A stretch of DNA of 64,000 nt, taken from Hoylesella loescheii DSM 19665 = JCM 12249 = ATCC 15930. GTDB lineage: Bacteria; Bacteroidota; Bacteroidia; Bacteroidales; Bacteroidaceae. The translations under genes were made by a program, and so were the position numbers. The notes beneath the pieces are model-generated. The model searched no databases. It saw only the letters and a list, made by a program, of their open reading frames with translations, and had not been told where the DNA came from. Positions 27,002 through 35,877 of this stretch are shown here, one piece after another; the first letter of the stretch is position 1, and each line of letters begins with the position of its first letter. The stretch spans positions 62,001-126,000 of the forward strand of contig NZ_KB899214.1 of assembly GCF_000378085.1 (NCBI RefSeq), given 5' to 3'.

Positions 27002-27553
27002 ATGAATTTATACTTAAGATATTTTGATAAAGAAACGTTAGTTGATAATGTAGAAAAAGCGCTTGATTTTCTCCAATCTATCCCAGAAATAGGCATGAAT
27101 ATCGAACTGGAAAATGATATTCGTGACTATGTTGCTAGTGATGTGTATTATCCTAAACGTTATAAGGTTCGCCCAAGAGTTTATTTTATTATCATCAAGA
27201 CCGTTGCAGCAACAATGCTCGACTTTAAACAAAAGAAGGCAGTGCAGCAAATGCCCCCCTCTAACGGATTTGATAGGCGCGACTTGGCTGCAAACGCCAT
27301 GACGCGATTGACGGAAGAAAGGCCAGGATGGTATGAAGGTGAACTAGATTTCAAACGCGTGGTGCTTGTTCCTTCTACTGGTAAGTTCGAGTATCGCGAC
27401 ACTCACTTTGTTGTTCACTGCAAGGCGATGTCGGGACAGGATTGTTACAATCGCATGGTAGACAACTTGAGCGAGCGTGTGGATAGACGTTCGCAATTTC
27501 CTTCACCAAAAGGAAAGAACTTCAGGTTCAGGTTTTTGGGCAGATGGAAGTAA
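27002..27553 (+). CDS. conserved hypothetical protein
   Basis: A 183-residue cytoplasmic protein with a helical N-terminal half (DNVEKALDFLQSIPE) and a C-terminal half containing RVVLVPSTGKFEYRDTHFVVHCKAMSGQDCYNRMVDNL. It ends in a basic tail (KGKNFRFRFLGRWK). No family is recognised. The frame is open back into the tRNA; the ATG at 27002 is the first outside it. It lies between the tRNA cluster and ssb and may be co-transcribed with both. Confidence 0.7.
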   Translation: MNLYLRYFDKETLVDNVEKALDFLQSIPEIGMNIELENDIRDYVASDVYYPKRYKVRPRVYFIIIKTVAATMLDFKQKKAVQQMPPSNGFDRRDLAANAMTRLTEERPGWYEGELDFKRVVLVPSTGKFEYRDTHFVVHCKAMSGQDCYNRMVDNLSERVDRRSQFPSPKGKNFRFRFLGRWK

Positions 27554-27571
27554 GATAAAGCAACGTGAGTT

Positions 27572-27985
27572 ATGAATAAGGTGATGCTGATAGGGAACGT
27601 AGGGAAAGATCCTGAGGTTCATTATTATGAGGCCGACACGGCTGTGGCGCAGGTTTCGCTTGCTACGACGGAGCGTGGCTACACCTTGCAGAACGGCACA
27701 AAAGTGCCTGACAGGACCGATTGGCATACCGTGGTGTTTTGGAAAAGTTTAGCTAAGACGGTCGAGAAATATGTGCATAAGGGCGATAAGCTGTTTGTAG
27801 AGGGTAAGGTGAGATACAGAAGCTACGATGACAAACAAGGGAAGCGCCAATATGTAACTGAAATTTGGGCCGATAGTCTTGAACTTCTTACGCCTAGAAG
27901 CCAAAGCAAACCTGATACGACCCATGAACCCAGTGCCCAATCGGAAACTTCCGACGAGCAGAAAGACAATAAATTACCATTCTAA
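27572..27985 (+). CDS. ssb: single-stranded DNA-binding protein
   Basis: A 137-residue protein with an N-terminal OB fold (MNKVMLIGNVGKDPEV, DWHTVVFWKSLAKTVEKYVHKGDKLFVEG, residues 1-108), a short flexible linker and the C-terminal tip DNKLPF. The tip is less acidic than the usual DDLPF but keeps the Leu-Pro-Phe ending that docks repair partners. It precedes the gldE-like gene, a recurrent arrangement in Bacteroidota. Confidence 0.93.
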   Translation: MNKVMLIGNVGKDPEVHYYEADTAVAQVSLATTERGYTLQNGTKVPDRTDWHTVVFWKSLAKTVEKYVHKGDKLFVEGKVRYRSYDDKQGKRQYVTEIWADSLELLTPRSQSKPDTTHEPSAQSETSDEQKDNKLPF

Positions 27986-28000
27986 CTTTGTTCGTAGATT

Positions 28001-29320
28001 TTGGATACATCCTTTTTCTATAATACGTTCTCAGACATATATGTACAACATCCATCGTTGGGTGTTGTTTTTGCGTTTGTTTTAGCGATAGTTCTTCTTG
28101 GTGTTTCTGGCTTTGCCAGTGGTTCGGAGATAGCGTTCTTTAGTCTTTCTCCCTCAGACATTTCTGAACTCGATTTGGAGAAGAGCGCCAAAGACAAAAA
28201 CATTAACATGCTGCGTGAAGACTCGGAACGCACATTAGCTACTATTCTTATAACGAACAATTTTGTGAATGTAACCATCATCATGTTGCTTAACTATGTA
28301 TTTGCTAGCGTGGTGCATTTTGGTCCTAGGGCATATTGGTTGCAATTTCTTATCATAACCATTCTTCTCACATTCTTGTTGTTGCTCTTCGGTGAGATTA
28401 TGCCCAAGGTGTTGAGTCGCCAAACGCCCTTGGCTTTCTGTCGTAGAAGTGTTTCTGGCGTGCTTTTATTTAGGAAACTTTTCTGGCCTCTTGAAACCTT
28501 ACTTCTCAAAACAGGTATGTTGGCCGAGAAAATGCTGGGTAAAGAAAGCGTTACACTGAGCGTTGACGACCTGGAGCAGGCCTTGGAGCTTACCAATAAA
28601 GAGGAATTGAAAGATGAGGAGAGGCTTTTGCAGGGTATTATACGCTTCGGTGATGAAACGGCGAAGGAGATTATGACTAGCCGAAAAGACATCGTGGACA
28701 TCGATATCAAGTGTAATTTTAGTGAGGTGCTGGAAAGTATTAAGGAAAACAATTACAGCCGAATTCCCATATATCAAGACAATACGGACAATATTAAAGG
28801 AGTGCTGTATGTAAAAGATTTACTGCCTCACCTCACCAAAGCGCATACGTTTAGGTGGCAGAGTCTGATAAGACCTCCTTATTTTGTTCCTGAAACGAAG
28901 AAGATTGACGATTTACTTCGCGATTTCCAAGAGAATAAAATCCATATTGCCATTGTCGTTGATGAGTTTGGCGGTACTAGCGGACTGGTTACGCTTGAAG
29001 ATATTCTTGAAGAGATTGTTGGAGAGATTAACGATGAATATGACGATGAGACTGAAAAGACTTATACGAAGCTGAACTACAATACTTTTATATTCGATGG
29101 CAAGACGCTGTTGAGCGATTTGTGTAGGATATTGGAAGTTGATGACGATGAGTTTAGTGAGGTGGAAGGCGGTGCCGACACGCTGGCTGGTCTTCTCTTA
29201 GAGCTTAAAGGTGACTTCCCTTCTATTGGCGAACGACTGAACTATAAGGATTATCTGTTTGAAATTCTTGCTATTGAGGAACGTAGAATAAGCAGGGTTA
29301 AGGTCGTGGTTCGTCCATAG
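28001..29320 (+). CDS. gldE: GldE-like CNNM/CBS-domain membrane protein
   Basis: A 439-residue protein with an N-terminal CNNM transmembrane domain (about residues 20-190, several helices, FASGSEIAFFSLSPSD), a CBS pair (about residues 205-335, with IPIYQDNTDNIKGVLYVKDLL and DEFGGTSGLVTLEDILEE) and a C-terminal CorC_HlyC domain. Such proteins are thought to affect metal-ion export; GldE takes part in gliding in flavobacteria, but orthologues occur in non-gliding Bacteroidales. No in-frame ATG precedes the first membrane helix: an in-frame stop lies at 27995, and the only start candidate there is TTG at 28001. Confidence 0.88.
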   Translation: MDTSFFYNTFSDIYVQHPSLGVVFAFVLAIVLLGVSGFASGSEIAFFSLSPSDISELDLEKSAKDKNINMLREDSERTLATILITNNFVNVTIIMLLNYVFASVVHFGPRAYWLQFLIITILLTFLLLLFGEIMPKVLSRQTPLAFCRRSVSGVLLFRKLFWPLETLLLKTGMLAEKMLGKESVTLSVDDLEQALELTNKEELKDEERLLQGIIRFGDETAKEIMTSRKDIVDIDIKCNFSEVLESIKENNYSRIPIYQDNTDNIKGVLYVKDLLPHLTKAHTFRWQSLIRPPYFVPETKKIDDLLRDFQENKIHIAIVVDEFGGTSGLVTLEDILEEIVGEINDEYDDETEKTYTKLNYNTFIFDGKTLLSDLCRILEVDDDEFSEVEGGADTLAGLLLELKGDFPSIGERLNYKDYLFEILAIEERRISRVKVVVRP

Positions 29321-29441
29321 GTGCTATACTGTGTTATCTTGCATCAAATATTTCTTGTCTTAGCAGCATAACCAATATACATTTTAGCGTGTAGACTTGA
29401 TCTGCTTTCTGTTATTTTTGTATTCCCTTTAATTTCTGTTT

Positions 29442-30044
29442 ATGCCTTTTCTGAGTACAGAACATTTGGCTGAAGACGTTTCCCTAGGATTGTGGTTATT
29501 GGATGAAGAAGAGGATTTTTTCTTCAAGAACTATCCTTGTTTACGCGATTTGCAGGAGAAGATGACTACCATTGGAAGTAAACAAAGGCGTTTGGAGAAA
29601 CTCGCTGCTCGTGCGTTGCTTTTTGAGATGACTAATAATCCTGACCTACATTTTAGTCACAATGATAGCGGGAAACCTCTGCTTGAAGGCTATCATGTTA
29701 GTGTTAGTCATACCAAAGGCATGGTGGCCTTGATGCTTTCTAAAACTCGTGAAGTGGCTGTGGATGTTGAATATGAAAGTGATAGGGTGGGGAGGATTGC
29801 CCATAAATTTGTTAATGCCGATGAAACGATGCCTTCCAATGCTCATCTCTTATTGGCTTGGTGTACCAAAGAGGCAGTATTTAAGTATTTCTCTGCAGAT
29901 AATCTGCTGTCTTATGAAATCTATTTGCAGTCTTTTGATGTGGAGAAATGTGGTGTGATAGTAGCAAAGAACACCAAGAGGGATATTTCTGTAACGGCTC
30001 ATTATTCCATGCTTAAAGGGTTTGCGCTGGTTTATATCTATTGA
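29442..30044 (+). CDS. 4'-phosphopantetheinyl transferase
   Basis: A 200-residue Sfp/AcpT-like protein that transfers phosphopantetheine from CoA to carrier proteins. Visible motifs are VSVSHTKGMVAL (about residue 85), the metal-binding AVDVEYESDRVGRIAHKF and WCTKEAVFKYF. The N-terminal half is divergent. It lies downstream of the gldE-like gene as in other Bacteroidales. The carrier protein partner cannot be told from this window. Confidence 0.88.
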   Translation: MPFLSTEHLAEDVSLGLWLLDEEEDFFFKNYPCLRDLQEKMTTIGSKQRRLEKLAARALLFEMTNNPDLHFSHNDSGKPLLEGYHVSVSHTKGMVALMLSKTREVAVDVEYESDRVGRIAHKFVNADETMPSNAHLLLAWCTKEAVFKYFSADNLLSYEIYLQSFDVEKCGVIVAKNTKRDISVTAHYSMLKGFALVYIY

Positions 30045-30166
30045 CTTTCCCTTTTGTCATCTGGCAACTCTTATCCTTCTGAAGCCTTTAATTGAGCTTT
30101 ATTATTCCGATTTTCTTTCTCGAATTGTCAACACTTAATATTCTAGTGCATTTTAATGCTAGACTA

Positions 30167-30753
30167 CGCGAGTTCGGGATAAGAGATGTTCGTCATGTCA
30201 ACTATCGCGTAGCACTAGTTAGTGAAACAATCATTCGTTTTTTTAAGTCTAATCTTGCTCAAAAAAGCATAGTATCTTATCTCGAATTCTCATAACGTTT
30301 GATACTAGTTTGGCACTATCTAGGAGGTTCATTCCACAGCCTATCACCGCTACCAACTCACCTTTCCGACCTCCAAGTGCCACCTATTATTTTCCACCCC
30401 ATAAGCTCTTGTAGTGTGTTTTTAAAGCTCTCGCATTGTTACGGCTAAGATGGACCCCTGTTCCAGCTAAGTTGGAACAGGGGTCCAGTTCAACTGGAAC
30501 AGCATTCCAGATGACATGGAACAGCCGTCCAAAGTACATTTAGCACGGCGATTAATCTAATGATGCATAATTGGGGCTTGGCAAGCGCATTTTCAGAACG
30601 ATGAAAATGCAAACGACGGAAGGGTTGATTGGAGAGTTCGGAACAAGAAACCATTTCCTCTGAACAAGATTGGACTGGTGAAGAAATAGCTATCTTACCA
30701 ACTAGTGCTATCCAACAGAAGGTATACCGATTGTGTTTTATCTCGAACTAGCG
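30167..30753 (+). repeat. dispersed composite repeat, copy 3
   Basis: Same orientation and order as copy 1. Left module from 30167 (CGCGAGTTCGGGATAAGAG) to about 30293; TTGTAG near 30414; four dyads starting at 30452, 30474, 30496 and 30518; the GCATTTTC/GAAAATGC hairpin at 30587-30609; reversed end module at about 30630-30753. Several half-sites differ from copy 1 (GGACC, GGTCC). The rest of the gap 30754-31230 is AT-rich and shows no gene. Confidence 0.85.
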
Positions 30754-31230
30754 TAGGCTATTCATGCCTTATTCACAATGTCGCTTAGATGCTTTGGTTG
30801 CTTGTGTAACCATCATGGTGTGGTATTGTCGTTTCATGAAACATGTTGCGGAGTTATATATTGCATGTGATGAGCATAATTCATACCCAATTTAGATGTA
30901 ATGTTGGTGTATGTTTTGTGCTAATAACTGGATCTTTCACACCTTATATAATATAGACATTCTTAATACAGACACATTTCATCCTCCTGTACCTAGCATT
31001 GGCTCAATTGTGTATGTTGTATGTTGTAGTGTCCTATTGTAATTCATTATGTGGTTAACTAAACTTCATGCACTTGATATTTGGTCTTATTCTTGATCTT
31101 ATTCTGCTATACAACATTTTTATACTATTCTCTTTTTCCTCTTTGTTTGTTTATTTCATATGTTTTTCAGATTTTCTTATGTTTTACAACATAAAACCTT
31201 AATATTTTACATTATTTTTCCGATTTTCTT

Positions 31231-31259
31231 TTGGGTGTTTCTTTTTTTTTGTAATTTTG
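31231..31259 (+). promoter_or_regulatory. promoter of the 31356 coiled-coil gene
   Basis: TTG at 31231-31233, 18 bases, TAATTTTG at 31252-31259; a leader of about 90 bases follows. Confidence 0.7.
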
Positions 31260-31355
31260 CAACAGAAATAGTAAACGGGCATGTTCGTTTAAGTTAAATT
31301 TATTACCATGATTGACATGCCAATCGTGTTATATTTTATTTAATATCAAAGAAAT

Positions 31356-31937
31356 ATGAAAATGAGAAGGTGTATCTTGTCTGTTGTAGCCGTAGCATTT
31401 GTATCGGTTATGAGTGCCTCTGCTCAGTCTGAAAACCAAGGATCTGCAGTGGCGGATGCGCAAAAAGCCGTGATGGACGCTCAAAAAGCTAAAGAAGACG
31501 CAGCAAGAGCTGTTGCTGAAGCTGCAAAGCAAAGGGCTGAAGCTGCCAAGGCAAAAGTAGTAGCTGCTAAGGCAAAAGTAGAAGCTGAAAAAGCAAGAAT
31601 GGAGTCTGAAAAAGCTAAGGCTCAGTCTGAACAGGCACGCAGCGATGCTGAGGCTGCTGAAGCTGAAGCTCAAAAGGCTGTAGAAACTGCTAATCAGGCT
31701 AAGGCAGAAACGGAAAAAGCTATTGCTAATGCTGCCGCTTGCAAAGCCACGGCACTCAAAGCTCGTACAGAAGCTGCAAAGGCAAAAGAAATGACGGCCA
31801 AAGTTGTGGCCGAAGCTGCTAAGGCAAAAGCTGAGGTAGATAAAGCTAAGGCAGACTTGGCTAAAGCTGGTGCTGATGCTGCTGCTGCTATCGAAACAGC
31901 CAATGCTGCTATTGAGAAAGCAAAATCGACAAATTAA
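31356..31937 (+). CDS. exported Ala/Lys/Glu-rich coiled-coil protein
   Basis: A 193-residue protein with a signal peptide (about residues 1-23, ending ASAQ). The whole mature part (residues 30-190) is a low-complexity heptad pattern of Ala, Lys and Glu with repeated AKAKVEAEKA- and EAAKAKAE-like units, predicting one long coiled coil of roughly 150 residues. No lipobox is seen. It probably forms a periplasmic rod or fibre. It stands 364 bases upstream of the TPR-DUF3575-DUF3868 genes and has its own promoter, so its link to them is by position only. The gap 31938-32301 shows no gene. Confidence 0.75.
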   Translation: MKMRRCILSVVAVAFVSVMSASAQSENQGSAVADAQKAVMDAQKAKEDAARAVAEAAKQRAEAAKAKVVAAKAKVEAEKARMESEKAKAQSEQARSDAEAAEAEAQKAVETANQAKAETEKAIANAAACKATALKARTEAAKAKEMTAKVVAEAAKAKAEVDKAKADLAKAGADAAAAIETANAAIEKAKSTN

Positions 31938-32301
31938 AAGTTTAATTTTTTATTGCAACGATGAGCTTGTCTTCGTTGTTGCAAGATGAGACGTCAGGGC
32001 TATTTGAAGCCGTGTGTTTCAGATGGCCCTGGCCGATCATTTAAGAATGACGTTAATAATCTAAAATGACAACGAAGTTGATTCGTTTTGTTATGTAGCG
32101 AATATTTTACGTTTATAATTCTTCTTTTGTTGTTTTCCTTGTTTTGTGGCAGGGTTGACAGTAGAGAATATTGCTGCTGACGAAATAATGAATTTCCTGC
32201 TTTGTTAAGCAAAGGGAGTTGGAGTGAAGTGCCTTAATATTGTGCACAGTCCTGTCATTAGTCGACAGTCTGTTATTAAATTAATGGTTGATCAAATAAT
32301 T

Positions 32302-33729
32302 ATGAGTATGACTAAAAAGTGGCTGGTATTTATGTTCTGTGCTATGATTAGTCTTCCTGTTTTTTCGCAGGACTATTTTTCATATGATGAGGATTTACAG
32401 GTGATTGCTGTGTTACTTTCCAGCAGCCCTGACGCAGCTAAGAGTAGCGCGGAGAAATTCGCAACTAAACATAAAGAAGACGGAGCCTTGTTGGCTGGTC
32501 TTGGAACGCTCTTCCTTAGAGCGGGGCAATTGGATGATGCCACTCATTATTTTAATCTTGCCCAACAATGCAGACGCATAAGTGTAAAGGCCTTAAATCT
32601 GGGTGGAGATATCGCTAGAGCTAAGAATAGGCCTGATTCTGCACAGTTTTATTATAAGCGAGCCATGTATTTCGATCGCAAAGACCCCGATGCTTATTTC
32701 AAATTGGCCGACTTGTTGAAGACTAAGGAAATCAATAAGTCGATTGAGGCGTTGAAAACCCTGAAAAAGAATCGGCCAGACTTGAATGTTCAAAGGTATA
32801 TGGCAGAAGTCTATTATACAGCAAACGATCTTACTAATGCGATTGCTGCTTATAAGAGTATTGGAGTAGACTCTCTGAATGATAAGGAGTTAATGCAATA
32901 TTCTTTGAGTTTGTATATAAAGAAAGACTATTCAAAGTCGTTAGACTTGGCCGTGATGGGGCATAAACGTTCGTCAAAAGACCCTGTCTTTAATAGGTTG
33001 CTCCTATATAACAATACAGAATTGCAACATTTCGAAACGGCAATCAATAACGCCAACGATTTGTTTAATAATAGTAAGGATACCAAGCCTCAATATCAAG
33101 ACTATATCTATTATGGATACGCATTAAGCGGCTTGGGGAGAACACAGGAGGCAATTCAACAGTTTAATGTAGCTCTTCAGAAGAATGCAAATCTTCCTGG
33201 AATTCACAAACAAATTTCTGAAGCTTATACAAGAATACATGATTATGATAATGCTATCAAGTATTATGAGCAGTATGTGTCGAATATGAAAGATACCACT
33301 GACAATCGTGCATACGAAATATTCCAATTGGGAAGGTTATATTGGAGAAAGGGTACTGATGTTAAGGAGAATGAGACAAGGACCGAGGAGCAGACAAAGG
33401 CCATTGAACATGCCGCCGACTTGTTTGGGCAAGTGGCAACTTTACGCCCCAATAGTTACCTCGGATTTTATTGGCAGGGTAACGCTAATGCTATGCTTGA
33501 TCCTGAATATACGAAGGGATTGGCAAAACCGTATTTCTCAAAAGCGGCAGAGCTACTTGAAAAGAGTGGAAGTAGTAAAGACCACTTAATCGAATGTTAT
33601 AAGCAACTTTCTTATTATTACTATATAAAGAAAGAAATGAGCTCTTCTGTCGAGTATGCACAAAAAATATTGGCTCTGGATCCCGAAGACGACTTTGCTA
33701 AGCAGATGGTAGCAACAAAAGTTAAGTAA
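32302..33729 (+). CDS. exported TPR-repeat protein
   Basis: A 475-residue protein with a signal peptide (MTKKWLVFMFCAMISLPVFSQ) and a string of tetratricopeptide units, e.g. GTLFLRAGQLDDATHYFNLA, DSAQFYYKRAMYFDRKDPDAYFKLAD, GYALSGLGRTQEAIQQFNVAL and ISEAYTRIHDYDNAIKYYEQ. It ends in more TPR-like helices (VEYAQKILALDPEDDFA). No lipobox is seen, so it is probably a soluble periplasmic scaffold. The open frame begins at a GTG at 32224, but the ATG at 32302 fits the signal peptide. It is first of five tightly spaced genes (gaps of 29, 16, 15 and 33 bases). Confidence 0.85.
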   Translation: MSMTKKWLVFMFCAMISLPVFSQDYFSYDEDLQVIAVLLSSSPDAAKSSAEKFATKHKEDGALLAGLGTLFLRAGQLDDATHYFNLAQQCRRISVKALNLGGDIARAKNRPDSAQFYYKRAMYFDRKDPDAYFKLADLLKTKEINKSIEALKTLKKNRPDLNVQRYMAEVYYTANDLTNAIAAYKSIGVDSLNDKELMQYSLSLYIKKDYSKSLDLAVMGHKRSSKDPVFNRLLLYNNTELQHFETAINNANDLFNNSKDTKPQYQDYIYYGYALSGLGRTQEAIQQFNVALQKNANLPGIHKQISEAYTRIHDYDNAIKYYEQYVSNMKDTTDNRAYEIFQLGRLYWRKGTDVKENETRTEEQTKAIEHAADLFGQVATLRPNSYLGFYWQGNANAMLDPEYTKGLAKPYFSKAAELLEKSGSSKDHLIECYKQLSYYYYIKKEMSSSVEYAQKILALDPEDDFAKQMVATKVK

Positions 33730-33758
33730 AACAAATGGATAGTTGACAACTATATGTT

Positions 33759-35276
33759 ATGATGAAGATGAAAGGATACAAACTGATACTTGCCCTGATG
33801 CTCCAATTCTTTGTTGGAGTGACAGGAGTGTTAGGTCAGGGAAATCTACTATATTATAATAAGGTAGATACCATGAAGCTCCAAAACCGATTTAACCTGA
33901 AAACGGACGCTGTTGGATGGTTGACTTTGACACCAAACCTAGGACTTGAGTTCTCCGTAGGAAACAAGAACTGGAACCAATGGACGGTGGGCGTTTATGG
34001 ACGTGCAAATTGGGATGTTAATACACGTACGAAATCGTTTTATGTGTATAACATTTATGGAGGACGTGCTGAGGTAAGAAAGTATTGGCACGCAAAGATG
34101 CCCAAACGGGCTTATTATGTCGGACTATTCGCTGGTGGAAATATTTTCAACATTAAGTTTGGCAATACGGGTAAGAAGGGTAATTCACTCGTAGGAGGAT
34201 TAATGTTAGGAACAGTCACCCAACTGTATGGTTATACAAATGGTGCAAGCATCGACTTGGACCTGGGAATTAGTCCTGGTGTTGTTTTCGCAAATATGCA
34301 TGATTATCATCGATTTTCTAAAGATGGGAAATATTTCTACTCAGCAACAACAAAAGATACTGGCTATAAACTAACATTTAATCCCTTGGTTTATGCAGCT
34401 TCTGTAGATGCAATCCATGTTTCTTTCGTTTACCACTTTGGTACAAAGTTGGCCAATAGGTATAAGAACCGCAACTTAATTGATAATGAATATCGTCTAG
34501 CGGTAGAGAAAGAAAAGATAAGGAGAGACAGTATCCATACCGAACAGGTTAAGGAGAAGCGCATAAAAATGGATTCACTTTCTAAGGCTGATTACGAACG
34601 TAGGTTCGAAGAGCAACGCCTTGAGTTAGAAAGGGCATACTCACAAGATTCTCTTAAACAGGTGAATAAGGCCTTGAAAGAAAAGCAACTGATTGAACGT
34701 GAAGAAGAAAAGCATAGAGCTGACTCACTGAAAGAAGTTGCGAGAATTAAGGCTATGCAAGAAAAGGCCAATGCCAAGATTACTGCCGATTCGCTTAAGT
34801 TTGTTGAAAAGACAAGACAGCTTGAAGAGAAAGAAAATGCAAAACGTAAAGCTGACTCTTTGAAGTACGCTGCTCAGGAACGGGCACGTGAGTTGAAAGA
34901 GCAGAAGGCAATAGATCGCGCTAATGCCAAACGTACAGCAGACTCTATTAAAGTAGCCCAAAAGATGGAGAAGCAGCAGAAAGAAACAGGCAAGGAACAG
35001 TCTGACAATTCTACTCCAAAAGAAGATGTGGGAAGTTCTGAAACTCAAAAGACGGGAGATATGAACTTGCCTAATGAGGAGAAACAAGAACAACCTGCGG
35101 AAAGTCCTAGGGATGAAACGGGTCAGGAAGGTGAAAACCTTACATCAGAAAATAAACGAACTGATGAAACTGATCTTGAAGAAAATAATGCTACCCTAAA
35201 ATCACCGGAAGCTAAGTCTTCCGGTGAAAAGGGAGTCCTGTTTCCCCTAGGGGGAGTGTTTCTCTCAGAATTTTGA
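33759..35276 (+). CDS. DUF3575 barrel protein with long coiled-coil tail
   Basis: A 505-residue protein with signal peptide, then a DUF3575-like region of short amphipathic strands (about residues 45-235; LTPNLGLEFSVG, YNIYGGRAEVRKYW, AYYVGLFAGGN). A charged coiled coil follows at about 245-410, in which (R/T)ADSLK recurs four to five times at roughly 30-residue intervals. A Glu/Lys/Ser/Thr-rich disordered tail follows. The last 16 residues (GVLFPLGGVFLSEF) are suddenly hydrophobic and are encoded just after a strong hairpin. Most likely an outer-membrane barrel with a periplasmic stalk. Gene two of five. Confidence 0.78.
   Translation: MMKMKGYKLILALMLQFFVGVTGVLGQGNLLYYNKVDTMKLQNRFNLKTDAVGWLTLTPNLGLEFSVGNKNWNQWTVGVYGRANWDVNTRTKSFYVYNIYGGRAEVRKYWHAKMPKRAYYVGLFAGGNIFNIKFGNTGKKGNSLVGGLMLGTVTQLYGYTNGASIDLDLGISPGVVFANMHDYHRFSKDGKYFYSATTKDTGYKLTFNPLVYAASVDAIHVSFVYHFGTKLANRYKNRNLIDNEYRLAVEKEKIRRDSIHTEQVKEKRIKMDSLSKADYERRFEEQRLELERAYSQDSLKQVNKALKEKQLIEREEEKHRADSLKEVARIKAMQEKANAKITADSLKFVEKTRQLEEKENAKRKADSLKYAAQERARELKEQKAIDRANAKRTADSIKVAQKMEKQQKETGKEQSDNSTPKEDVGSSETQKTGDMNLPNEEKQEQPAESPRDETGQEGENLTSENKRTDETDLEENNATLKSPEAKSSGEKGVLFPLGGVFLSEF
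35202..35227 (+). other. 10-bp hairpin inside the end of the DUF3575/coiled-coil gene
   Basis: TCACCGGAAG (35202-35211) pairs perfectly with CTTCCGGTGA (35218-35227) around a 6-base loop, and a second small palindrome (CCCCTAGGGG, 35244-35253) follows. No T-run is seen, so it may affect mRNA stability or downstream expression and is not a terminator. Confidence 0.6.
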
Positions 35277-35292
35277 CTAATAAGGAATAATT

Positions 35293-35862
35293 ATGAAAAT
35301 GGTAACTAAAAAAATAGGATTACTTCTGATCTTGCTTGTTGGTATTTTTACTCGCACGCAGGCGCAGACCTTTGCCGTCAACTCAAATCTTTTGTTTCTG
35401 GCTACACAAACATATAATTTGGGTGCTGAAATAACCATCGGCAATCATACCACACTTGGATTGAGTGTCTTTGGTAACAATAAGCCATACTTCCATAAGG
35501 AAATGAGAATGGTTGGTGTCCAACCTGAATTTAAATATTATTTTGGCGGACGTCCGATGTTCCATCATTATGTTGGTTTGGGACTATTGGCTGCGGACTA
35601 TTCCATAACGTGGGGAAACAGAAAATATGATGGAACTGCTTGGGGTGGTGGAATGACCTTTGGATATGTTGTTCCTCTATCTAAAAGATGGAATATAGAT
35701 TTCCATGCGGGAGTAGGTGCTATCTTTTCCCATCACAAGGAATTTATGGTTGATGGTAGTGATTTGTTGTTGAACGACAACACACAAGCCAAAGAAGGAT
35801 TTTGGGAATATCGCATATTGCCTACAAAGGTGGGCGTAACCTTGTCGTATACAATTTGGTAA
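35293..35862 (+). CDS. DUF3575 family outer-membrane barrel protein
   Basis: A 189-residue protein with signal peptide (ending RTQAQ) and about 165 residues of alternating amphipathic strands (FAVNSNLLFLATQTYNLGAEI, FKYYFGGRPMFHHYVGLGLLAADY, WNIDFHAGVGAIFSHH, VGVTLSYTIW). It ends in an aromatic residue as many outer-membrane barrels do. It is assigned to DUF3575, a Bacteroidota family often found near fimbrial genes. It is a single module of the size repeated in the giant protein two genes downstream. Confidence 0.85.
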   Translation: MKMVTKKIGLLLILLVGIFTRTQAQTFAVNSNLLFLATQTYNLGAEITIGNHTTLGLSVFGNNKPYFHKEMRMVGVQPEFKYYFGGRPMFHHYVGLGLLAADYSITWGNRKYDGTAWGGGMTFGYVVPLSKRWNIDFHAGVGAIFSHHKEFMVDGSDLLLNDNTQAKEGFWEYRILPTKVGVTLSYTIW

Positions 35863-35877
35863 ACAATAGGAGGAAAT

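Noticed and set aside
31694..31903. Ala-rich 69-codon frame on the minus strand
   Set aside because: It is the reverse-strand shadow of the repetitive Ala/Lys-rich coiled-coil gene and has no independent support.
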